Part shown: positions 54,025-61,192 of the stretch, piece after piece
How the letters are laid out: every line of letters begins with the position of its first letter
Numbering within the stretch: position 1 is the first letter of the stretch
NCBI GenBank assembly: GCA_017470245.1
Contig: JAFUEV010000005.1
Location: 62,001-126,000 of the forward strand
DNA from: a bacterium
Lineage (GTDB): Bacteria; Cyanobacteriota; Vampirovibrionia; Gastranaerophilales; Gastranaerophilaceae
Length of the DNA: 64,000 bases
Reading direction: 5' to 3'
Notes under the pieces: generated by a model
Seen by the model: the letters and a program-made list of their open reading frames with translations, nothing else
Databases searched by the model: none
Told to the model about the DNA's origin: nothing
Position numbers and translations under genes: made by a program

Positions 54025-55671
54025 TTAAGTTAAACCAAGTCTAGCCATCAAATCACTACCGTATGAATCGGTACCTGCCATATTTTTTATTATTTCCGTT
54101 CCTGCTTTCACCTGTTCAAGCATTTCTTTTTGTTCGGCTGCATTTTCTTCTTTTTGCTTTAATTTTTCCAACTCTCTTGTTGGGACAATCTGTTCTGGTG
54201 AAATATTTGCAAAATCCGCATAATCATCTACTATTTTGCTTGCATTTAATTTATTTTTTAACGAAGGATCCAACGATTGTGCAAGATTAACCGTAAATGT
54301 CGTGAATCGTTCCATTGCAGATATTTTTACCGCCTTTTGTGCTTGTGCCAATGTAGATACAAATTCTATATCCATATCTTTTCCAACAATTTCGAGTGGT
54401 GGCTCAGGCAAAATTCCAAGTCTTGAACATTCATAATATAACCAAGCCATAACCTGATTTAACCCGTTATGGATTTGTTGCAACAATGGAGATAACAACA
54501 CCATTTTTTCTTCCTTTAATTCATTAACCTCCGTTGCAGTTCTTGAACGTTCCGCCGTATTTAATATCATTGCAAATAAATCGTTATAGAATATTTCTTT
54601 TATTGAATCTTTTAATTTTTCAATTATTGAATCTACCTCTAATACTCTCGGATTAACCTCATATATAGGCGAAAGTCCTCTGCCGTTTTCATCTTCTTCG
54701 ATAAAAGCTGCAGGAGCATCAATCATTTTTTTATTTTTTAGACTTGCGGGCCCTTTATAAGTAGGACTTATCATTTTTTTAACTGCTTTACCCTCATCTA
54801 TAACCATACTCATAAGTTGTTTAACATCAGGTAATGCATTAACTCCGGGGCATTCAGAAGGATAAACATCTTCTCCATTCACTTCCGATTCAAACACAGC
54901 ATAAGGGAATTTATCAAATCCGCTTTGAGAAAGAAATTTATCTTCGTTTGAAGAACTTTCATAATAAACGGAAATAAATTCTTTATCCTTTGCCCATACA
55001 GATTCTGGCATAAAATTTTTATTAGGTTCTACAAAATGTACGACTTCAAATAATTCTTCATACCTGTTTGATCGAATTGCATTTATAACATTCTTAGAAA
55101 CATTTTGCTCCCCATATCGGTCATACAGATTTTTTGCCGTTTCCATAAACACTCTGCAAATCGTATCGACTTCGCCTTTTTCATTTTTAGCAATTCTGTA
55201 TGACCCGATTGGAAGCAATTGACATCTCAAAATAGAATGTTCATCTTCTACTAATCCGAGTACTGATATTCCAAACACACCTATTTGTTTGTACACAGCA
55301 GGTAAAATACGATATAAATTAGAAGAATTAAATATATCTCTGAAAATATTTTCTACCGAACTGCACCAGGTTTTTACCTCATAACTTTCCTCCAGTTTGT
55401 AATCTCTTACTTTAATTTTAAACCAGTTGGTTGCAGGACTGGTTGCACCCGACATCATACCTGATGAAAAATTTCTGACCGCAAGCAGAGGAGTAGAATC
55501 TTTTATTTTTTTATTTTTAGCAGGTTGTTTATTTACACATCTTGCTAAAAAACGGACAGAACGAGGCAAAAAATAATCCGCAAGTTCTTGCCAATCAGGT
55601 TTTAAAGAATTATAAGCGATTTCTAATTCGGCACGCCTTGAATTAAAATAACTTTTTGAATATTCTGCCAT
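54025..55671 (-). CDS. Portal (head-to-tail connector) protein
   Basis: 548 residues from the ATG at 55671. AGGTGA lies 5 bases upstream, and the in-frame GTG at 55680 is part of that ribosome site. The motifs SYFNSRRAELEIAYNSLKPD and WQELADYFLPR at the start, then GMMSGATSPATNWFKI and RTATEVNELKEEKMVLLSPL, are typical of the podovirus head-tail connector family. It forms the twelve-mer ring for DNA packaging. Starts within the stop of the small upstream gene. Confidence 0.85.
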   Translation of the reverse strand: MAEYSKSYFNSRRAELEIAYNSLKPDWQELADYFLPRSVRFLARCVNKQPAKNKKIKDSTPLLAVRNFSSGMMSGATSPATNWFKIKVRDYKLEESYEVKTWCSSVENIFRDIFNSSNLYRILPAVYKQIGVFGISVLGLVEDEHSILRCQLLPIGSYRIAKNEKGEVDTICRVFMETAKNLYDRYGEQNVSKNVINAIRSNRYEELFEVVHFVEPNKNFMPESVWAKDKEFISVYYESSSNEDKFLSQSGFDKFPYAVFESEVNGEDVYPSECPGVNALPDVKQLMSMVIDEGKAVKKMISPTYKGPASLKNKKMIDAPAAFIEEDENGRGLSPIYEVNPRVLEVDSIIEKLKDSIKEIFYNDLFAMILNTAERSRTATEVNELKEEKMVLLSPLLQQIHNGLNQVMAWLYYECSRLGILPEPPLEIVGKDMDIEFVSTLAQAQKAVKISAMERFTTFTVNLAQSLDPSLKNKLNASKIVDDYADFANISPEQIVPTRELEKLKQKEENAAEQKEMLEQVKAGTEIIKNMAGTDSYGSDLMARLGLT

Positions 55672-55672
55672 A

Positions 55673-55891
55673 TTATTCACCTAATAATTTCTTTTTTGAT
55701 GCTTCAATATCTTCTTCAATACCGTTATTTGTTGTTTTAATATTTTCGGAAATAATCCCACGTCTGCCAAGTCTTGTTTCAAACCCTGCTTTTTGTTTTG
55801 CAGCATCGGCCTGAGTAGGATTTTTAATAATTTCTCTCGGTTTATTAACCGTTTCAATTGTTGTTCTTGATACTTTTGGTCGTGTGCACAT
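55673..55891 (-). CDS. Small phage protein preceding the portal
   Basis: 72 residues from the ATG at 55891, which has AAAGGAG at ideal spacing. Start MCTRPKVSRTTIETVNKPRE, end DIEASKKKLLGE. Small proteins beginning M-C-x-x-P-K-V and ending K-x-L-L-G are common just before the portal in BPP-1-like podoviruses. Function unknown; probably basic and disordered. Confidence 0.65.
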   Translation of the reverse strand: MCTRPKVSRTTIETVNKPREIIKNPTQADAAKQKAGFETRLGRRGIISENIKTTNNGIEEDIEASKKKLLGE

Positions 55892-55913
55892 ATTTTCTCC
55901 TTTCTGTTTTGTG

Positions 55914-55943
55914 CAAAAAAACAATGCAATAATATCGCATTGT
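55914..55943 (-). terminator. Terminator between the terminase region and the portal operon
   Basis: ACAATGC (55921-55927) and GCATTGT (55937-55943) form a stem. On the minus strand a T7 run follows. It would stop transcripts from the terminase side, so structural genes need readthrough or their own promoter. Confidence 0.7.
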
Positions 55944-56035
55944 TTGTAAAACTTTAAATTTATAAATACCTGTATACTCTGTGTTCCTTGTGCAACTTTC
56001 TTTATATGCCATAGTGATATAAAGGATATTTATAT

Positions 56036-56248
56036 ATGGACGTAGATAATGTAATATCATCAATGACTCGTGAACAATTCGATGAATTATATTCCGAATA
56101 CATTGAAGCTAACGAAAGCTATTTAATAGCAGATTGTTGTCGTAGCGGTGACCGCACTATTAGTTGTGATTCTGTTGACTGTGAATGTGAATCTATGTCC
56201 GGCACTTCTTATGGCCACGGTTATACGTACTATTGTAAAAATAAATAA
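56036..56248 (+). CDS. Cys-rich RiPP-type precursor peptide 1
   Basis: 70 residues. The acidic leader (VDNVISSMTREQFDELYSEY, then IEANESYLIAD) matches the other three peptides: S-[LM]-[ST]-x-E-[QI]-x-x-x-LY-x-x-x-IE. The core has six Cys in the shared order CC-x8-C-x4-C-x-C-x15-C and ends C-K-N-K. A T-S-Y-G-H-G-Y segment recurs in peptide 2 (SYGHGY). RBS AAAGGA precedes the ATG. It stands first in the plus-strand cassette, with no ATP-grasp gene directly upstream. No known bacteriocin family is recognised. Confidence 0.75.
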   Translation: MDVDNVISSMTREQFDELYSEYIEANESYLIADCCRSGDRTISCDSVDCECESMSGTSYGHGYTYYCKNK

Positions 56249-56298
56249 TATTAATCCATTATAAATAGCTCTTTATATATGACTATTGTTTATTTTAA

Positions 56299-56328
56299 TT
56301 GACTTTTTTTTATTTTTTTCTATATAAT
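56299..56328 (+). promoter_or_regulatory. Sigma70-type promoter of ATP-grasp gene 1
   Basis: TTGACT (56299-56304), 18-base spacer, TATAAT (56323-56328), about 35 bases before the start at 56363. Near-consensus in both boxes. Confidence 0.7.
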
Positions 56329-56362
56329 TATCACTGGATAAGGAATTAGGATATTTTGTTTG

Positions 56363-57325
56363 ATGAAAAATTCGCATTTGTATAATAAATTTTTAGGTAA
56401 TATTATAAATTGTTTTGCTAACTTCTCCGATACTTTTATAAAAAAAATAAAAGAACCACCTTATGATTATGATTTTTTAATGACATTAGACAGTGATACT
56501 TGCCATAGTCATTTGCGTAAAATATATAAACAAAACATGAAGGGTAAAACTTTAAATTTATATTCACCTGAAAGATTTTCAGAGAAAATTCAATGGTTAA
56601 AGTTATATGATAATTTACCTGAAAAGGCAACACTAACTGATAAATTAAAAGTTAGAGACTATGTAAAAGAAAGAATAGGCGAAAAATATCTAAAGCCGAT
56701 ATTGCAAGTGGCTGACTCTTTTGGAGAAATTGATTTTGATTCATTGCCTGAAACTTTTGTTATGAAGTGCACTCACGGTTCAAAATGGCAAAATATAGTA
56801 AAATCAAAAGAAGGGCTGTTAGACCACGGAATAATATACAATATCGTTAGAGGTCAATTTGAAGGGTGGATGACTCATAAATTCACTCCGTATGCAGGTT
56901 TCGAGTTACAATACAAATATATAGAACCCAAAATCATTATAGAACCTTTAATGCGAGATAATATTGATGAAATGCCGACAGAATATGAAATATATTGTTT
57001 TAACGGAAAACCAAAAATATTTCAAAAAGTTAAATACGGAAGAAATAAATATGCAACGGTTTATGATGAAAATTTTAATAAAATAGATTTAAAATTTAAA
57101 CCTGACTATCAACTTTTAAAAGAAGATGCCGATAATTATCTTAAAGAAGCAATTGAACTTTCTAAAAAATTAGTTGGTGACTTTAAGTTAGTAAGAATAG
57201 ACTGGATGCTATATAATAACCAACTTTATTTTGCAGAAATGACATTTACTCCATTCTCAGGATTCTATGAATTTGAAGATGATAAATGGGATAAAAAATT
57301 AGGTGATTTACTAAGTTTAAAATAA
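56363..57325 (+). CDS. TupA-like ATP-grasp ligase 1
   Basis: 320 residues from the ATG at 56363 (a TTG lies 3 bases upstream). TupA-type ATP-grasp features: TLNLYSPERFSEKIQWLKLY, TLTDKLKVRDYVKERIGEKY, the nucleotide loop FVMKCTHGSKWQNIVKSK, YIEPKIIIEPLM, YEIYCFNGKPKIFQKVKYG, and the metal-binding C-terminus VRIDWMLYNNQLYFAEMTFT. Such enzymes join a carboxylate to an amine or hydroxyl through acyl-phosphate. TupA relatives usually serve polysaccharide loci. Here no glycosyltransferase is near, and Cys-rich peptides flank it, so peptide modification is the leading hypothesis. About 80% identical by eye to the copy at 57695. Confidence 0.85.
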   Translation: MKNSHLYNKFLGNIINCFANFSDTFIKKIKEPPYDYDFLMTLDSDTCHSHLRKIYKQNMKGKTLNLYSPERFSEKIQWLKLYDNLPEKATLTDKLKVRDYVKERIGEKYLKPILQVADSFGEIDFDSLPETFVMKCTHGSKWQNIVKSKEGLLDHGIIYNIVRGQFEGWMTHKFTPYAGFELQYKYIEPKIIIEPLMRDNIDEMPTEYEIYCFNGKPKIFQKVKYGRNKYATVYDENFNKIDLKFKPDYQLLKEDADNYLKEAIELSKKLVGDFKLVRIDWMLYNNQLYFAEMTFTPFSGFYEFEDDKWDKKLGDLLSLK

Positions 57326-57342
57326 GTAAAAAGGATTATAAA

Positions 57343-57540
57343 ATGAAAATAGATGTTGAATCTTTATCAGAACAAGAAATACAAACTCTATACAACACTT
57401 TTATTGAGGAAAACTATACCGACGATTACCTTGCAAGTTGTTGTGACTCTAATAGTGTAACCAGTTATTGTAATGCAACTTATTGTTCTTGCTATTATTC
57501 AATGGGTTCATACGGGCATGGTTATTCTTGTACAAAATAA
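57343..57540 (+). CDS. Cys-rich RiPP-type precursor peptide 2
   Basis: 65 residues. Leader KIDVESLSEQEIQTLYNTFI, then EENYTDDYLAS; core CC-x8-C-x4-C-x-C-x12-C-T-K with a G-S-Y-G-H-G-Y segment like peptide 1. Starts 17 bases after the ATP-grasp 1 stop with AAGGAT as ribosome site, so the two form an operon. Substrate of the ligase by inference. Confidence 0.78.
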   Translation: MKIDVESLSEQEIQTLYNTFIEENYTDDYLASCCDSNSVTSYCNATYCSCYYSMGSYGHGYSCTK

Positions 57541-57630
57541 CCATTAATTTGTTTTTTACTTTAATTTAATAAAAATATATAATCTATATTAGATTCTTAT
57601 TAAAAAACTATATTTAGCTTTTTTATCAAT

Positions 57631-57659
57631 TTGCATTATGTGTTTTTTCCTTATATAAT
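57631..57659 (+). promoter_or_regulatory. Sigma70-type promoter of ATP-grasp gene 2
   Basis: TTGCAT (57631-57636), 17-base spacer, TATAAT (57654-57659), 35 bases before the start at 57695. The arrangement copies that at 56299. Confidence 0.7.
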
Positions 57660-57694
57660 TTGGGTATATAAATATCATAGAGGTTTGATATAAA

Positions 57695-58660
57695 ATGGCT
57701 AACAATCCGCATTTATATGATAAATTGGCAGGTAACATTAAAAATAATGTTGCTATTTTCAATGACATAGCAATAAAAAGAATAAAAGAACCGCCTTATG
57801 ACTATGATTTAATGATAACATTAGACAGTGATAATTGTCATAGTTATTTAAGACAAATATATAAACAGAACATGAACGGCAAAACCTTGAATTTATATTC
57901 ACCTGAAAGATTTTCTGAGAAGATTCAATGGTTAAAGTTATATGATAATTTGCCTGAAAAATCAACGTTAACTGACAAATTAAAAGTCAGAGATTATGTA
58001 AAAGAAAAAATAGGCGAACAATATTTAAAACCTGTATTACAAGTTGCAAACAGTTTTGATGAAATAGATTTTAATTCTTTGCCTGAAACTTTTGTTATGA
58101 AGTGCACTCACGGTTCAAAATGGCAAAATATAGTAAAATCAAAAAAAGGGTTATTAGAACATAAAGTAATATTTGATATTGTACATGACCAATTTAACGG
58201 TTGGCTGACTCATGAATTTATGCCGTTTTCAGCTTTTGAAATGCAATATAAATTTATTGAACCCAAAATATTAATAGAACCGTTATTGAGAGAAAATATT
58301 AATGAAATGCCTGCTGAATATGAAATTTATTGTTTTAACGGCAAACCTAAAATATTCCAAAAAGTCAGATACGGTCAAAATAAAGAAGCAACTGTTTATG
58401 ATGAAAACTTCAATATAATGAACTTAAAATTTAGTTCAGACTACAATCTTAAAAATGAAGAAGCCGACAATTATATAAAAGAAGCAGTTGAACTTTCTAA
58501 AAAATTAGTCGGTGACTTCAAACTGGTAAGAATAGATTGGCTATTATATAAAGGTCAACTCTATTTTAATGAAATGACATTTACTCCATTTTCAGGTTTT
58601 TATAATTTTGAAGATGATAAATGGGATAAAAAATTAGGTGATTTACTAAATTTAGAATAG
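57695..58660 (+). CDS. TupA-like ATP-grasp ligase 2
   Basis: 321 residues with the same motifs as the copy at 56363 (FVMKCTHGSKWQNIVKSK, FIEPKILIEPLL, YEIYCFNGKPKIFQKVRYG, VRIDWLLYKGQLYFNEMTFT). In the last motif the Ala before Glu is Asn. Differences are concentrated in the N-terminal 30 and in the 150-190 region, which might bind the peptide substrate. Followed by precursor peptides 3 and 4 in the same direction. No glycosyltransferase, transporter or protease accompanies it. Ligase function is inferred from the fold; the substrate is unproven. Confidence 0.85.
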   Translation: MANNPHLYDKLAGNIKNNVAIFNDIAIKRIKEPPYDYDLMITLDSDNCHSYLRQIYKQNMNGKTLNLYSPERFSEKIQWLKLYDNLPEKSTLTDKLKVRDYVKEKIGEQYLKPVLQVANSFDEIDFNSLPETFVMKCTHGSKWQNIVKSKKGLLEHKVIFDIVHDQFNGWLTHEFMPFSAFEMQYKFIEPKILIEPLLRENINEMPAEYEIYCFNGKPKIFQKVRYGQNKEATVYDENFNIMNLKFSSDYNLKNEEADNYIKEAVELSKKLVGDFKLVRIDWLLYKGQLYFNEMTFTPFSGFYNFEDDKWDKKLGDLLNLE

Positions 58661-58671
58661 AAAGGCAACAA

Positions 58672-58869
58672 ATGGATATAAATGATTCTATAGGTTCTTT
58701 ATCGGAAGAACAACTGCTAAGTTTATATGATGATTTGATAGAAGGAGAAGATGCCTTAATGATTGCAAGCTGTTGTACTGGTGGTTGGTCGACAGCATGG
58801 TGTAGTGATACAAGATGTAGTTGTCTTAACCACTCCATGGCAGGCGAAGTTTATGTTTGTTATAAATAG
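58672..58869 (+). CDS. Cys-rich RiPP-type precursor peptide 3
   Basis: 65 residues. Leader DINDSIGSLSEEQLLSLYDD, then LIEGEDALMIAS; core CC-x8-C-x4-C-x-C-x11-C-Y-K. GAAAGGC ribosome site, 11 bases after the ATP-grasp 2 stop. The core differs from peptides 1 and 2 between cysteines (Trp-containing GGWSTAW) while spacing is kept. Confidence 0.78.
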   Translation: MDINDSIGSLSEEQLLSLYDDLIEGEDALMIASCCTGGWSTAWCSDTRCSCLNHSMAGEVYVCYK

Positions 58870-58883
58870 TTTTTTTAGAAATT

Positions 58884-59102
58884 ATGGATATAAATAATTC
58901 AATAGATTCATTAACACAAGAACAAGTAGCAGATTTATATAGCCAAATTATTGAGGGGAATGAAAATCTTATAGCCGCTTGTTGTCACGCTTCCTATTAT
59001 GGCAGGGTAGATGCTTATTGTACTGCCACGCAGTGTTATTGCGCTATTTATCATGTTAGTGGTTCTTATACGGATGTCCACTATGAAACTTGTTACAAGT
59101 AA
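58884..59102 (+). CDS. Cys-rich RiPP-type precursor peptide 4
   Basis: 72 residues. Leader DINNSIDSLTQEQVADLYSQ, then IIEGNENLIAA; core CC-x11-C-x4-C-x-C-x16-C-Y-K, the longest of the four. The weak ribosome site (TTAGAAATT) suggests lower or coupled translation 14 bases after peptide 3. Its last codons overlap the antisense terminase remnant. Confidence 0.76.
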   Translation: MDINNSIDSLTQEQVADLYSQIIEGNENLIAACCHASYYGRVDAYCTATQCYCAIYHVSGSYTDVHYETCYK

Positions 59103-59222
59103 AATTCCCCATACGGATCAAAATTAGAATCAAGTATTACGACATCTTCTCTTTCATCTATCAAATAGGAATAATAGTTTATTGCATATATACCCATCAT
59201 TAAACTGTCTGCAAAATCATAT
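59093..59222 (-). pseudogene. Remnant of a terminase large subunit C-terminus
   Basis: On the minus strand this encodes DFADSLMMGIYAINYYSYLI, then DEREDVVILDSNFDPY and a short different tail ending in a stop. It matches the C-terminus of the complete terminase at 61193-62503. No start or catalytic part remains. Confidence 0.85.
59113..59218. repeat. Direct repeat, left copy (terminase 3' end)
   Basis: 106 bases aligned without gaps to 61201-61306, with six differences (about 94% identity). The repeat brackets the two-gene peptidase cargo. Confidence 0.9.
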
Positions 59223-59245
59223 ATTCTAAACAATATAATATTTTT

Positions 59246-59824
59246 TTATAGATGTCCTATTATTCTTTCTAATTTAGAAATAGAATTAGGCATTTGATAT
59301 ATTAATCCCATTTGTTTATACTCATTAATTTTACGCAACTCTTGAAGAAAACTTTTATAGTTATTTTTTTTATCACAATTTTCTTTTAACCATTCTATAT
59401 AATAATTAATATCAGATTTATATACAAAATTATTTTCATAATAAATTTTTGAAATTTTTAATATTATATTATTATCTTGTTGAAAATAATAACCTGAAAC
59501 AAAGCCCCTATACTTCACATTGGGTTCTATTATATTTTCTCCATTTTCTATAATTACATTAAATATCAAATAATGTATTAAATATGAGTTATTATCATAT
59601 AACTTGTCTTCATCACCGGTAGAAGTTATTGGTAGAAATATATTCATATTATAAGTATTTGTTTTTTCTTCATATTTATAAGTTGATAAATCTATAAAAC
59701 AATCATTATAATATAAAAATTTCTTTATACTTTTATTGTTTTCTTCATTTATATTATACTTTATAACCAAAGTATAAATACAAACAACACAAATAAAAAA
59801 CAATACTATAAATATTTTTTTCAT
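59246..59824 (-). CDS. Membrane-anchored hypothetical protein next to the M23 peptidase
   Basis: 192 residues. One N-terminal hydrophobic anchor or signal (KKIFIVLFFICVVCIYTLVI) and an extracytoplasmic part rich in Asn, Tyr, Lys and Glu (residues 25-192), likely mixed alpha/beta. Not recognised. It has its own extended -10 promoter and lies 49 bases downstream of the peptidase gene. The pairing of a cell-wall peptidase with an envelope-anchored small protein would fit an immunity or inhibitor protein; this is only inference. Confidence 0.6.
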   Translation of the reverse strand: MKKIFIVLFFICVVCIYTLVIKYNINEENNKSIKKFLYYNDCFIDLSTYKYEEKTNTYNMNIFLPITSTGDEDKLYDNNSYLIHYLIFNVIIENGENIIEPNVKYRGFVSGYYFQQDNNIILKISKIYYENNFVYKSDINYYIEWLKENCDKKNNYKSFLQELRKINEYKQMGLIYQMPNSISKLERIIGHL

Positions 59825-59857
59825 ATAAACCTCAATTTAGGATTTTAGGTAAAACTA

Positions 59858-59866
59858 ATTATAGCA
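59858..59866 (-). promoter_or_regulatory. Extended -10 promoter of the 192-residue protein
   Basis: TGCTATAAT on the minus strand, 34 bases upstream of the start at 59824. It gives this gene expression independent of the late phage operon. Confidence 0.55.
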
Positions 59867-59873
59867 TTATTAT

Positions 59874-61112
59874 TTATTTTTTTTCATATATTCCTATATA
59901 TTTTGACGGATTCACATATTCTTTATTTTCAGAAATTCCAAAATGCAAATGAGGACCAGTAGAAGAAGGTTTACCATTTGGATAACGACCGGTTGAACCA
60001 ACTGTACCGATTTTCTGTCCTTTTTTAACGATATCACCTTTTTTTACAAAATATTCATTCATATGTATATTAATGGTTCTTATTTCTTTTCCTTCTACAT
60101 TTTTACCATGATTGATTCTAACCATATTGCCATTTGGTCCTTTATAACAAGCATCTTCAACTACCCCATCAAGTATTGCATAAATAGGTGTACCTAATGG
60201 TGCTGCAATATCTATACCAGAATGAAATATTTTTTCTCCTTTTATTGGATGAACTCTCCATCCATATGGATCACTAATGCGAGAGTATTTTTCTTCTTGA
60301 ATCGGTTTCTGACAAATAGAATGATTTTGGCATTCCATAGTTTTTTCTATATTTCCTTCTACGTTAATATTTCCCATTTCACCTTTATTTTGATTTTTAT
60401 TTTTTACATTCATATCTGGATAAAACATTTCTAATATTTTGTCATCGTTTCTTTTATCTATATGCACTTCATTACCTTTCGTCAATAGCATATTTGCTAA
60501 AGGAAAAAACATTTTTTCATTATTGTTTCCATCATTTATTTTAAGATATCTTAAACTATTGTCTGGTAAATGCCATACTGGTTTTTTATTATTATCATAA
60601 AACTTTTTATAATATTTTTCATCGTCCCCATAAAATATATCAGCCCTATTTTTTATTTTTAATGCATTCTCGTTATAGTGATTAACTAATATTTTTTGTT
60701 TTTTAATAATAATCGGTTCGCGTTCATTTATATTTTTAAATATCAGATAATTATTATGTGGTACATTTATTTTGAAAATATTACTACTTTGCTTACTATG
60801 GGAATTTAATATTTTTTTATTTTCTATTTGTCTATTTTTTAATATTTTATTCTCTATTTCTAACTTTTTTATTTGATTGTCATTATCTATAATTTTATAT
60901 TCACTCATCAAATATTCTTGTTCCAATGGCATCGAAATTTCATTTTTAATATTACTATTTATACTACGCTCATATAAAGTTTCAAAATTAAAAAGAGAAG
61001 CTGGTCTTATTTCATTTTTATTCCTTTTATCAATGGATTCATCAATTTTTTCTTCCTTTATAACTCCGCCTTTTAATATATATCTTTCATTTTTTTCTTT
61101 ATTTTTTGACAT
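59874..61112 (-). CDS. M23 family (LytM-type) metallopeptidase with long N-terminal extension
   Basis: 412 residues without a signal peptide. The C-terminal 140 are a LytM domain: SDPYGWRVHPI, H297-x3-D301 (FHSGIDIAAPLGTPI), His350 (NIHMNEYF, where His is usually followed by Leu) and H388-x-H390 (GPHLHFG). This domain cuts peptide cross-links of peptidoglycan. The N-terminal 270 residues are polar and unrecognised. It lies 80 bases after terminase on the same strand with AAAGGG as ribosome site. It might be a lysin, a virion wall hydrolase or a delivered effector; the lack of a signal peptide argues for delivery by holin or virion. Confidence 0.8.
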   Translation of the reverse strand: MSKNKEKNERYILKGGVIKEEKIDESIDKRNKNEIRPASLFNFETLYERSINSNIKNEISMPLEQEYLMSEYKIIDNDNQIKKLEIENKILKNRQIENKKILNSHSKQSSNIFKINVPHNNYLIFKNINEREPIIIKKQKILVNHYNENALKIKNRADIFYGDDEKYYKKFYDNNKKPVWHLPDNSLRYLKINDGNNNEKMFFPLANMLLTKGNEVHIDKRNDDKILEMFYPDMNVKNKNQNKGEMGNINVEGNIEKTMECQNHSICQKPIQEEKYSRISDPYGWRVHPIKGEKIFHSGIDIAAPLGTPIYAILDGVVEDACYKGPNGNMVRINHGKNVEGKEIRTINIHMNEYFVKKGDIVKKGQKIGTVGSTGRYPNGKPSSTGPHLHFGISENKEYVNPSKYIGIYEKK

Positions 61113-61192
61113 TCGTTCCCTTTCTTATATCTGTGTATTACAATATAAAGCAACTTTTTTCTATTTATATATAATCTTATGTTTTTTATAGT

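Noticed and set aside
56036-59102. Lanthipeptide or Nif11-type assignment of the Cys-rich peptides
   Set aside because: No lanthionine synthetase, radical SAM enzyme, transporter or GG cleavage motif is nearby; leaders resemble Nif11 only in being acidic and helical.
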